From Apostichopus japonicus (taxonomy: Eukaryota; Echinodermata; Holothuroidea; Aspidochirotida; Stichopodidae), in assembly GCF_037975245.1 (NCBI RefSeq), contig NC_092583.1:11487764-11551763 (forward strand): a DNA stretch of 64,000 nt, in the 5' to 3' direction. The translations under genes were made by a program, and so were the position numbers. Below are positions 52,018 through 60,959 of this stretch, piece after piece. The notes under the pieces are model-generated. The model searched no databases and was not told the origin of the DNA. It was given only the letters and a program-made list of their open reading frames with translations. Within the stretch, counting starts at the first letter, position 1; each line of letters begins with the position of its first letter.

Positions 52018-53582
52018 ATTTATTTTTTTTTTCGGATGCGGTCCGTCTAGCTATTCATTTCGAAAAAAAAGTAAAAACTACTTTCGGTCATATAAAGTAA
52101 CAAATTGTGACACGATTAGACAGGCGCCTTGCGAGGGATATGCCAAGGGAGGGGCGAAGCTTGTTGGCAAACTATCTAAGCGTAGCGCCAAGTTGGCGCG
52201 AAGCGCAAAAGAAAATTTTGGCCGAAAATGCCTCCCAGATCGCTGGAAATGGCACTTCCCAGGCCTTGTAAGTTGCATCTAAGCATTTTCTATTTTGAAA
52301 TTACTAGCGATATCATAACAAAATATGCTAAAAAAAACTATGTCACCAAATATTGGGGGGATATTAGATATTATATCCCCCACCTAAAATATTGGGGGGG
52401 GGGGGACATGTCCCCCTGCACCGCCCCCCCCCCCCCCCCATGATCGCCGCCCATGAGTGGAGGGACGAAGGTCGTTGAGAGACGTCATTCTAAACTATTC
52501 TGCCTTAGCGACACCACTTTTGATTCTCCCGTTGTATGAAATTCATGCATTTAAATGGTAGAAACGTATGCTAAACCAATTCGTAGCAAGATCTTTGCTA
52601 TTAAGTAATATTAAGGTAGTTTAATGTTTTGTCATTTTCCTATTACCCATACTCCATACCGGAAGCAGTAAGGATAATGTTAAGAATGAGAGGTCAAAGG
52701 GGTCAAACATATACGAATGCCGCAAGGAATACCTCTAAATCTGTGCATATCATCAAGTATCGTTTAAAGGTGACACAGACTATAGACTGTCTGTTGCTAT
52801 ATCTATAGTTGTGGGGAAACATGCGAGTTTTTTTTATGCATTTGTGATTGCTCTTCAGTCTGTTCTCAGTACCAATTGCATGGTCCACATGGTCCCTATA
52901 TATACCCCAATATCGTATACATGTTTTCCTGCAATTTTCCTACCCTTGCAGGGAACTGTAACGGCGGGGCTATTATGGATACAAACGAAGCCGATTCTCC
53001 TAAAAAATTCTTGATGGTTTACGTTCAGGCAGGTACTTTGTCTAACTTGACTGTCCGCAGACTATGGGGCGCGGCCCAAACATGGGTCGCTAACAATATT
53101 TGTTGGGTCGCTGGATAATTCAAGACTTTGGGTAATTTATCTACAATATATATTAGCACTTTATCTTCCAACAGTGACGGGGAATGGTCGGGGAGTGTGG
53201 ATTGGGAAAACAGGCATCGCGTCAAATGACGATCAGATGAATCATCTTTGTAAAACGAGAATTACACATAGTTGTTGTTTTTTCTCAAGAACTTTCCTAT
53301 ACGCAGTTTTTAAATATTTTTTTAAAATCTCCTCACCCCATCCGTTGCATATTCCATAGGTATCAAGAAAAGCTTATAAAGAAAGAAGAAAATTGGTAAA
53401 AAGAACTAACCTGAAAAGGAGTATTCTGAAAACGACAGGCTGACACCAACTGACTCGTCGTCAATGAGCACAGGACGGTTTGATTCCTGTGATGATACTG
53501 TTCCACTAAGACAAAGTAATATTACACATGTTGCAACGGTAACAACCAATAAGCGATGTAAGTTAACCGTACGGTCCCCCAT
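41674..53582 (-). CDS. secreted multi-module protein: signal peptide, VWC domain, four repeats of an unrecognised module (3' end unresolved)
   Basis: The exons in transcript order are 53582-53411, 47494-47282, 46883-46413, 43660-43220, 42918-42484 and 42099-41674, all GT-AG and all phase 1, giving at least 719 residues. Residues 1-32 are a signal peptide (basic start, then [15 protein letters not shown]). Residues 72-126 form a VWC domain with ten cysteines in canonical spacing, ending CCPLCPY. Four modules follow (129-285, 286-432, 433-577, 578-719). Each has a G.DLW.V..F.S core, a C-x6/7-C pair inside an (F/Y).C.EF.KGD.P.P.FT-like block, and a terminal C-x4-6-C pair. Module 2 contains RGD. 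I do not recognise the module; by content it is probably a beta-rich extracellular domain. An extracellular-matrix or cell-adhesion role is inference from the signal peptide, VWC and RGD. The reading frame is still open at 41674, so at least one 3' exon is missing. Confidence 0.85.
42484..42918 (-). CDS. exon 5: third copy of the module
   Basis: This is a symmetric phase 1-1 exon of 145 codons. It contains [31 protein letters not shown], a YTFETQP block and CVSMEDVC. It begins almost like exon 6 (VVFTELEW), which suggests a recent exon duplication between these two. Confidence 0.88.
43220..43660 (-). CDS. exon 4: second copy of the module, with RGD
   Basis: This is a symmetric phase 1-1 exon of 147 codons. 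It contains [37 protein letters not shown], then GGRGDVSRD before the terminal CKPQAC. The module is strongly acidic. Confidence 0.88.
43661..46412. other. intron 3 of the VWC-module gene
   Basis: A 2.75-kb intron with poly-A runs (44329-44351), a poly-G run (45381-45393) and several TGACGTCA-like words near 45680-45950. No further module exon is seen in it. Confidence 0.5.
46413..46883 (-). CDS. exon 3: first copy of the four-cysteine module
   Basis: This is a symmetric phase 1-1 exon of 157 codons. It reads [14 protein letters not shown] in place of the DLWQV core, then CADFKYFC, a sequon [14 protein letters not shown] and CVRLGIC. It is the most basic and most diverged of the four copies. 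Confidence 0.85.
46884..47281 (-). repeat. polypurine/polypyrimidine tract filling intron 2 of the VWC-module gene
   Basis: From about 46945 to 47250 the plus strand is almost entirely purine (GGAGGAGGAGAA-type). The pre-mRNA strand is therefore a ~300-base pyrimidine tract occupying most of a 398-base intron. Confidence 0.8.
47282..47494 (-). CDS. exon 2: von Willebrand factor type C (VWC) domain
   Basis: This is a symmetric phase 1-1 exon of 71 codons encoding one complete VWC domain. Cysteines lie at protein positions 72, 90, 93, 95, 102, 107, 112, 122, 123 and 126, with the hallmark C..C.C and GECCPLCPY. An N-glycosylation sequon (NGT) lies between the fourth and fifth cysteines. The donor is TTACA|GTAAGT. 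Confidence 0.92.
47711..48084 (-). mobile_element. hAT-type MITE, copy 3 (374 bp), in intron 1 of the VWC-module gene
   Basis: The ends are CAGTGACGGAGC and GCTCCGCCACTG, with a poly-C run inside each. The flanks AAACAAAA and CAAAAAAA match imperfectly as an 8-bp duplication in A-rich DNA. Homologous to copies at 22680 and 32968. Confidence 0.88.
48405..48890 (-). pseudogene. 3' end of a CR1/L2-type LINE reverse transcriptase
   Basis: The minus strand reads [15 protein letters not shown], then [18 protein letters not shown] and, after a frameshift, FKTHLMKTV plus a stop. This is the typical carboxy end of CR1/L2-like ORF2 proteins. Upstream pieces ([20 protein letters not shown]) lie in another frame. 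It is a 5'-truncated, broken copy inside intron 1. Confidence 0.8.
49253..49440 (-). mobile_element. tRNA-derived SINE, copy A (188 bp), A-box region deleted
   Basis: Nearly identical (one visible substitution) to 49596-49815, but lacks exactly 32 bases that hold the A-box end of the tRNA head. The B box GGTTCAAACCTC is kept. Confidence 0.85.
49596..49815 (-). mobile_element. tRNA-derived SINE, copy B (220 bp), full length
   Basis: On the minus strand it starts CGAGCGGTGAGGTGGCAGAA (A box) and has B box GGTTCAAACCTC and a unique body ending CAGGGCA. It is flanked by a perfect 13-bp duplication TCTTTTCGAATAG at 49583-49595 and 49816-49828, proof of a target-primed insertion. Confidence 0.92.
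50313..50935. repeat. array of TACCGCGGTA / TACCATGGTA dyads
   Basis: A ~620-bp array composed of short palindromes (ACCGCGGT, ACCATGGT, TTTACCGTAGTAAA) and TTTTACCCTAC linkers, with a higher-order unit of about 75-110 bp. The left third is more diverged. It is not coding. It lies in intron 1 of the VWC-module gene. Confidence 0.85.
51526..52455. mobile_element. hAT-type element (930 bp)
   Basis: The ends CAGGGGCGGCGATTTG and ATGATCGCCGCCCATG are inverted copies. The flanks AGTGAAGG (51518-51525) and AGTGGAGG (52456-52463) form an 8-bp duplication with one mismatch. Inside are poly-G/poly-C tracts, a long AT microsatellite (51855-52003) and two copies of the GCG(G/T)AGCGCCA core shared with the other hAT elements. 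Confidence 0.88.
51855..52003. repeat. long interrupted (AT)n tract
   Basis: AT units with occasional GT interruptions, followed by a T-rich tract to 52032. It expanded inside the 51526-52455 element. Confidence 0.95.
52464..53410. other. rest of intron 1 of the VWC-module gene
   Basis: No exon with a phase-1 frame or a cysteine pattern is recognisable here. The sequence is low in repeats. Confidence 0.45.
53411..53582 (-). CDS. exon 1: signal peptide and linker of the VWC-module protein
   Basis: The ATG at 53582 has G at -3 and G at +4 and is preceded by an in-frame TAA five codons upstream. It encodes 57 residues: [10 protein letters not shown], a 15-residue hydrophobic core, a likely cleavage after VSS, then an acidic linker ending SEYSFS. 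The donor is TTTTCAG|GTTAGT. This exon is supported by composition and by phase-1 joining to the VWC exon. Confidence 0.75.
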
Positions 53583-53905
53583 TGCCGCGATATTTTAATA
53601 AATACGATTATACTGTCCAGAAATCTCTCTTTACCCCTCCTTCAATTTGAATATATATTGTCAAATAGAAATCATTGCTGATAATATCTAGTAAACTGGT
53701 TGTCGTTCTTAAAGTTAGACATATACCGTATGGTGTGTGTTAGTGTTCCGCAACTGCCAAGAATGCAGTTTGGCGTCGGTCTTATACGGGCTATTATGGG
53801 ATACGTGTCTTATTTTTCCTGTCACGATGCCATTTCAAAGGGCACCTTTACAGGAGTGTTACGCTATCAGTTGATATCGGTAGAGTTGGTTTAAATTGTA
53901 TGCTG

Positions 53906-53908
<3 letters not shown>

Positions 53909-53967
<59 letters not shown>

Positions 53968-53972
53968 TATAT
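53909..53972. repeat. (AT)n microsatellite
   Basis: About 30 AT units with one CA interruption. Confidence 0.95.
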
Positions 53973-54059
53973 AAATTATGGTGACATATTTGGTGAAATA
54001 TGTCAAAATATATGTCACCAAAAACATGTCAAAATATGTCACCAAAAAATGGCAAAAAA

Positions 54060-54324
54060 AGTCACCAAAAACAGAACTAGTATTTTTCGATACAGGTGAC
54101 AAACGCCTACAGTGGAATTACGACCTTCCTTACCGGTTTCGAACCTCTGGACATACAATCAGCGTTCATAGCCTAGTGGTTAGGGTGTCCGCGTACAGAG
54201 CGGAAGGCCCGTGGTTCGAATCCCGGTGGAGAGCTGAAAGTTTTTTCACTGTTCTTGATTTTCCAACTCATTACGATTTTCATTTATATATATTCATTTA
54301 CCTTTGTCGTTTACCTCCATTGCA
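54060..54324 (+). mobile_element. tRNA-derived SINE-like element with tail
   Basis: TAGCCTAGTGGTTAGG (A box, 54169-54184) and GGTTCGAATCC (B box, 54213-54223) flank a perfect TCCGC/GCGGA anticodon-type stem with a seven-base loop. The acceptor and T stems do not pair, so it is not a functional tRNA. The downstream tail (54250-54324) recurs at 15504-15540 and, inverted, near 6445-6476. The upstream body (54110-54160) recurs at 54774-54825. Confidence 0.65.
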
Positions 54325-54356
54325 TATATATATATATATATATATAAGCATAATAT

Positions 54357-54625
54357 GTACCTAAGGTCGACAGTTTATGGTAAAAAGGTGTACCTTAGGT
54401 CAACAGTGTACCTTAGGTCGACATTTCAGTGTCGACCTAATGTTTCCACTACCATTTTAAGACACTTTTTTATTGTCGCAAATAGCTTTATAATGTTCTC
54501 CGTCCTCTAAAACGTTCATTTAAAAGTTTTGGTTAGGGTCGGTTCAGGGTTAGGGTTAGAAAAAAGGGTTAGGGTTAGATTAAATTTAGTGTGTAAGTCA
54601 ATGTAACTGTCGACCTAAGGTAGGA
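54357..54625. repeat. cluster of CCTTAGGTCGACA dyads around a TTAGGG patch
   Basis: CCTWAGGTCRACA words near 54360, 54401 and 54412 on one strand, and TGTCGACCTAA at 54431 and 54608 on the other, enclose GGTTAGGG/GGGTTAGGG sequence at 54530-54580. Confidence 0.6.
54530..54580 (+). repeat. short interstitial telomere-like (TTAGGG) patch
   Basis: Several imperfect TTAGGG units (GGTTAGGG, GGGTTAGGGTTAG twice). Too short to be a telomere. Confidence 0.7.
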
Positions 54626-54632
54626 TCCATAG

Positions 54633-54634
<2 letters not shown>

Positions 54635-54707
<73 letters not shown>
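54635..54707. repeat. (AT)n microsatellite
   Basis: About 36 AT units. Confidence 0.95.
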
Positions 54708-54711
<4 letters not shown>

Positions 54712-54825
54712 ACATGTTTGATCCCTAGAGCATAAGGCAAATATGTCACTAAAAACAGAACTGTTGTTCGAGACAGTGGAATTACGACCTTCCTTACCGG
54801 TTTTGAACCTCTGGACATGAAATCA

Positions 54826-55838
54826 GATTTTAGATTCTTTTTTAAGATTCTCTTTATAGTTGTATTACTTGTCTACATGTCTGCAGCCGCAAAGAAAACA
54901 TTCAATTTTGATACAGTGCAGGACGAAGGAAACATCAAGTTGAAATTTCTTGGATACATTCATGAATTATAATTCCACCCATTTATCGGGATGTTGTAAT
55001 CAAATTTCACGCATGTGCGATGTTAGGGACATTTTTACCTTGCCTCGAGAATTTTGACTAAAGTACTTTGCAAGTATTACGATCAAGCTGACAGAAGCTG
55101 ATCAAGTCATCGATAATACACGTAGTTGAAAGATAAAGCTATAGGTTCTGGAAGCCCAGAGATTTGTTAAAGCGCCTTCGGCCCATTACACAAGTTGTTG
55201 ACGCCCCCGCCCCCTACCCCGGCCACAAGCTCATGTAGCCAGTTCTGTATACTGCCATGAATCGTATTGACTCATACAACATATCCCTTCATTTACAGAA
55301 ATAAATAGAAACATTCCGTACTATTGTGCTCTCGGGAATAACAATTATCATGTCATATATCAGCCTATCAGACAGGTTCATGGACCGTACATGTATATAT
55401 AATTTGAAATCCATTCCCTCCTAAGGAAATGTTGGTAATTGGGGGTAATTCAGTCATACCAAAATAAGCTGCAAACTCGTTTTCTTTTCTTTTCCTATTT
55501 CCCGTATTGGCTCCAAATGTTCTCTATGAGTTTTGACATGATTTCCTGAAGCAGGCTGGTTCTACGGGCGCTTAAGGCACATGGAACGCTGGTCGACCAT
55601 CATTATGCTAAAGAACATGTGAATTTAAGCAACACATGCTATAACGCTCATATAGCCTATGTGAAAATGGGTTGCAATGCAACGTACGTGCACGACTGAT
55701 GAACAAAAACCCATCTATGTCTTGCTTACATCTGGCGAAAGAAAAGGAGGGAAGAAAACTAGACAAACAGAGAGATAGCCTTCACAGAAACAGAAGACTA
55801 TGTTCTAAACATAACATATGATATATAAATATATATAT
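54826..55838. other. gene-free stretch
   Basis: No repeat or gene recognised. Confidence 0.4.
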
Positions 55839-55839
55839 A

Positions 55840-56215
55840 TTCCCCTTCCCCTTCCCCTTCCCCTTCCCCTTCCCCTTCCCCTTCCCCTTCCCCTTCCCCT
55901 TCCCCTTCCCCTTCCCCTTCCCCTTCCCCTTCCCCTTCCCCTTCCCCTTCCCCTTCCCCTTCCCCTTCCCCTTCCCCTTCCCCTTCCCCTTCCCCTTCCC
56001 CTTCCCCTTCCCCTTCCCCTTCCCCTTTCCCCTTCCCCTTCCCCTTCCCCTTCCCTTTCCCTTTCCCCTTCCCCTTCCCCTTCCCCTTCCCCTTCCCCTT
56101 CCCCTTCCCCTTCCCCTTCCCCTTCCCCTTCCCCTTCCCCTTCCCCTTCCCCTTCCCCTTCCCTTTCCCTTTCCCCTTCCCCTTCCCTTTCCCCTACCCC
56201 TTCCCCTCCCCGTCC
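55840..56215. repeat. (TTCCCC)n hexanucleotide satellite
   Basis: About 60 units of TTCCCC on the plus strand (GGGGAA on the minus strand), with occasional TTTCCC variants after 56035. It is open in several frames as Leu-Pro, Ser-Pro, Gly-Glu or Gly-Arg repeats, which are artefacts. Confidence 0.97.
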
Positions 56216-58092
56216 CCTTCCCACTTTCCCTCCCCCTCCCCCTTTCACTATTACGGTGACATGTTAACGTTCACAAGAAGACACTTTTGCAAGTACGTGT
56301 ATTTCTATCAATAGCTGCGCTCTAACAGTTCAAAGGTCAGGAGAGAACATCCGGAGGGAGACGCTGAAACCCCTTGCGTATACAAGTGAATCTACACAAT
56401 GAAGACATAGAAATCTACTTCTGTGGGACCGACGCTACGTCGGTTCGACGGTTTCTTTTACAATTTGACCAAATCCTGAAACTACCAGATGTTCGCCCAT
56501 TGCCGAAATCGACGGCTAAGTGAAATACGTGTGGGAAACATTCTTGTGCAAGATGGTGCGGGAGTGGGAGGGAGAAGGGTTGAAGGAAAAGGATCAAAGT
56601 AACTCCCTTCTAGACCTTTATTTAAGAAGCAATGAACTGTTGTACTTATAGTCTATATATAAAAAAACAGTTTCAGATGAACGGGTGTAGCCGAATAGTA
56701 GTGTCATATGTATAACGCAAAGCAATCAACACGTCGAAATTATCAAGAATAATCAAAGCTTAATATTACCTATAATTCTACCTTACTCTGTAAGTTATGG
56801 TACAGGTAAGATTCAACGGCCCATGTTAACCTCAAACCACTCATTCAACGGAAACTGAATCAAATTATTTTATGCACCAATTTGTCTTGTTGGTTTCCTC
56901 AAGTTGAGTATAGTTGGTATAGTGATTGGCTGTTGGTCACAAAGTTGGGTCGACGCATAAACTATCTCAGAGCGCTAAAGCTTGTCGGAAAGCAGTGACG
57001 TATAGGTAAGTGTTTGCAAGTGAGAGGAGGCGGCGTGTTTAAACGTATACAGTATGTACAATATATTTCGTAAGATAAAATGTTTATATATATACTAGCT
57101 AGATAAACACAAAATAAAGTAATTAAAGCATAGCGTGACAACTTCTGCACTCATTCACCCCCGGAAAACCAAAGTCGTCAGATTTCAGCATACTTCCTGT
57201 TGACGGAAATGTTACTGCATTCATGTAAACTTTGACATTTTCTGAAATTGGTAGTTTCGTATAAAGCAAGTGAGTGATACGAGTCAACGGTGTCAATCGA
57301 GCTGAAGTCAGTCCAATTTACGCATAGTGGATGCAATGCAATTGTGTACTTTTAGCAGTAGTATTTTCATGATCAATTGGATAGCAAGACTTTTAGATAT
57401 CAAAAAATTGATCAGTTTCAGTATAAAATCTATATAGGCCTATTCCAAGACGTTAGTTACCTTATCAAAAAACATTAGTAACAGTGATCTTTAGTTGAGG
57501 GCTTCTTAAGGCAGCCATATTGATATATGGACATTTGAATTTTGAATATTTAGTATTTCTAAATGGATGCTCCCTCTTAAGAGACATTATACATAGGAAG
57601 TTGTATAACCACATGTATATTAAACACAAAATACAATCAAATTAATGTGAAAAGTACAAATAAATAATCTGGGGGTGGGAAAGCTCAATATCGGAAACTA
57701 TCATGTAGGATAACCATGGTAACCAAAGTAATGAAAATAATAATATTCAAATCCTGGAAGTAACCTGGCGGGTCAATCAGCCATTAAACTCACATTTGAA
57801 ATGCTTTCAGCAAAGTGATTTACCTCGAGTCTGGCAGAATCTGCCATATATACTGGACTAATAATGGAAATTACTATTTAAGGCACCTAGAAATGTATAC
57901 CCCCGCTACATCGTACCGTAGCAATGTTTGTAATTTCAACGGCGTTATGCCATCGTATCATGCATGGGTACAGCATTTTGAATATCGCATCAGGCCTTTT
58001 GATGATTCCCAAAGTCTTGTTATAGCGTTGTAACATATCTCTGTTGGGCTTCCCAAATACGTTGTATAGCGCCAAAGGTCGTTGAGGTTTTT
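56216..58092. other. gene-free stretch
   Basis: No gene recognisable. There is a further GATAACCATGGTAACC word near 57711. Confidence 0.45.
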
Positions 58093-58450
58093 TTTTCATT
58101 TTATAACAACCTGGCACTTTCTTTTCAGAATGTACGCGCCGTTTCAGCTAGGATGAAATAGTTACATGTGTACTTAGTACATAACCAATTTCAGTTAACC
58201 GCCACCGAACATCTTAAATGACCGCGGTCTTATCTTCAAAGAATATTGTACATCGAATTACGGATTCCGTAACCAAACCTGCAAAAACACGTACCTTGTG
58301 TATATGATGAACAACATCTCATACTGTCACGTGAGTTACCATGGTAACGTGTGGAATACCGAATCACCATTAGTTCCTTCTGCAGTCAAATCTAAGCATT
58401 CCTTTGAAAATCAAGCGGTTGTGTTTGTAACTCATCGAAAGTTGCCCCCG
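58093..58450 (+). repeat. dispersed/duplicated block, copy 2 (~360 bp)
   Basis: Same-orientation copy of 36885-37258, including the RFX-type palindrome GTTACCATGGTAAC at 58335-58348. Homology stops where the dyad-array element begins at 58453. Confidence 0.85.
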
Positions 58451-58478
58451 TCTATGGCAAGCCAATTGCTCAATAAAT

Positions 58479-59052
58479 CGAAAAACATGGATTATCTGTC
58501 GAAAAACCATGTTTATCGACCAATAAACCATGTTTTTCGATAAAAAAAAACCATGTTTGTCGACCGATAAACATGGATTTTCAGTTGATAAACACGGTTT
58601 ATCTGCGATAATCTATGTTTATCTCTTGAAAAACATAGATTATCGCCAATAAAAATGGTTTTAAGGCAATAAACATGGTTTTTCAGTCGAAAAACAAGGT
58701 TTATCGGCCACAAACTGTGTTTCCAAGCGATAAACATGGTTTTTCTGTGACAATCCATGTTTATCTGCGATAATCCATGTTGTTCAAGAGATAAACATGG
58801 TTTTTCCAGCGATAAACATGGTTTATCGCCGATAAACCATGTTTATCTGTCGAAAAACACGGTTTATCTGTCGATAAACACGGTTTATCTATCGATAAAC
58901 ACGGTTTATCGCCGATAAACACGGTTTATCGCCGATAAACACGGTTTATCGCCGATAAACACGGTTTATCGACGATAAACACGGTTTATCGACGATAAAC
59001 ACGGTTTATCGACGATAAACACGGTTTATCGACGATAAACCATGTTTATCGC
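58479..59052. repeat. left array of ~20-bp CGATAAAC..GTTTATCG dyads
   Basis: About 28 units. The first two thirds are diverged (AACATGGTTTTTCG-type), the last ~9 are almost identical at exactly 20 bp, pointing to recent local amplification. Confidence 0.9.
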
Positions 59053-59910
59053 GTAAAAAATATAGCTACGGTCCCGCACAATCCGCACATGGACAAGTGC
59101 GGAACAATAATCAGCAACGCACAGGCTTCGTACATCTTCTTCGATCTGACACCGATCTCACGACACAAGCTAAATCCGCTAAGTACCCTTTTTTCGCCAA
59201 AATGCACGTTATGAATAACGAACCTTATGAACAATGACCCTTATAACTACTGGTCCTTATGAACATCGGGCTGACCCCATGAGTTGAACATTTATTGACA
59301 TGTTTCAAACACAATTTAATAGAATGTCAATTAATATCACATCATATATGCTGTGTATGGGTAGGCCCGGGCAGGGTGAAATTTTCAGGGCGGTGAGGGT
59401 GAACAGAAAAAGTGTTGTTATAGAGGGAAAGTTTCCTCCAGTGTTACACCTGGAAACCTAGGCCTATGGCTTAGTAGTGGTATTGCTACTGATCTTCCAG
59501 GAGCTCTGGATAAAAAAGAATCGTCAAAGTTTCCCAAATACAGGGTGAATCTTTGATAGTGTATGGACCTATAGTAACGTATTGTAACCTATAGTAAGTA
59601 GGAAAGTCTGTGTATGAAACTGTCAACAGAGGGTTGGAATTTGATACTCTCTCCTCTCTATTCGGCAAAGGCGCCAACGAAGAATTTATCAGGAGATACA
59701 ACCGTGAGCACACCATGAACAGTCTCACACCTGTAACAGGGGCCATATTTCGTTGTTCCTTATTATGGATAGGACCTGGACCTAACGAAGTTTGGGTACG
59801 GCTCGCCAACATGCGGCTTCGGAACCAAATATTTATCGTATATATGTACTAACATAACATGTAGAGTTTTGGAAGTAGTTCCGACAAAATTTTCATCAGT
59901 CGCCAAATAT

Positions 59911-60092
59911 GAAACCATGATTTATGGCCAAAAAACTATGCTTATCGCTTGATAGACATGGTTTATCGCCGATAAACATAGATTTTCGGCGAAAAACATG
60001 GTTTATCGGTCGAAAAACCATGTCTATCTGTCGAAAAACATGGTTTATCGCCGATAAACATGGTTTATCTGTCGAAAAACATAGTTTATCGC
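59911..60092. repeat. right array of ~20-bp dyads
   Basis: About nine diverged units of the same family (ACATGGTTTATCGCCGATAA). Confidence 0.85.
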
Positions 60093-60329
60093 TAACACTC
60101 ATACACAAGAGATGTACACACAATATGATATTAATCATGAGTGACAACATGCTATACGGCCACAGGTCACAGAAACGACCACGAAGAGTCATTTACCTCA
60201 TGTAGTCAGGTGGCTTAGCAAATTCAACGTTACCGGCCGGATAAAAGTACCAAATTTGGCATGGAGTTTCTTTATGACCTCTCTATCGATTTTTGTCCGT
60301 GGAACCCACTTTATCGGTTCCGATTTTTC

Positions 60330-60665
60330 AAGATGGCACACAAAATCCAAGATGGCCGCCAGAAAAAAAGGAAATGTCATATATCTGGCTGTAAAAATCA
60401 GAAATGAACAAATGAGGGGTCAATTCAGGTATTTCCTAGGTTCACTAAAACAGATGATGGTCATGGCATGTTGCTTGGGCCATCCATTTCCAAGATGGCT
60501 GCAAAAATGTAAGATGGCCGCCAGAAAAATAAGGAAATGTCATATATCTGGCTGTAAAAATCAGAAATAAACAAATGAGGGGTCAATTCAGGTGTTTCCT
60601 TGGTCATTAAAACAGATGATAGTCATGACACGTTGCTTGGGTCACCCATTTCCAAGATGGTGGCC
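60330..60665 (+). repeat. two direct copies of a ~165-bp subunit
   Basis: GGAAATGTCATATATCTGGC...CAAATGAGGGGTCAATTCAGG...CATTTCCAAGATGG repeats twice with a few differences within the left inverted terminus. Confidence 0.85.
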
Positions 60666-60959
60666 AATATAACAGAAAATACACTTGTCGTCACTGTTAA
60701 AGGTCAGTGGAAGTGTAGACTTGACTTTGAAGATTCTAATTCCTTCTGATTAGTATTGAAAATCCAACCACCAGAATGACTTTTAGTCGATGCAGTGTGA
60801 AAATTAGACAGATTTACTATTACGTAATGTTTTGGCCCGCCTCCATGCGCAACCTAATGTCACTTTGCAGGAGGGGGACGACAGCCTCTGCCCTCCAGAC
60901 GTCCCCTTCGAAAACTAGGCGTCATCTGCTGTTCCAGATGTGTCTCCTGATGATAGCGG

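Larger units (their letters stand above)
58453..60092. mobile_element. second dyad-array element (TTTATCG..CGATAAA units)
   Basis: It starts TATGGCAAGCC, the same 11 bases that begin the 9250-10874 element. A left array at 58479-59052 and a shorter right array at 59911-60092 are made of 20-bp self-complementary units. The right part of the left array (about 58855-59040) is nearly perfect CGATAAACACGGTTTATCGC. About 860 bases of unrelated sequence separate the arrays. No right-hand GGCTTGCCATA is visible, so the right end is decayed or lost. Confidence 0.6.

Noticed and set aside
54163-54234. functional tRNA gene
   Set aside because: A and B boxes and an anticodon-type stem are present, but acceptor and T stems do not pair; it is part of a repeated SINE body.
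55805-56267. Leu-Pro and Gly-Arg/Gly-Glu repeat proteins
   Set aside because: Translation artefacts of (TTCCCC)n; no flanking coding sequence.
58855-59045. CRISPR-like array
   Set aside because: Units are contiguous 20-bp palindromes without unique spacers, and the DNA is animal.
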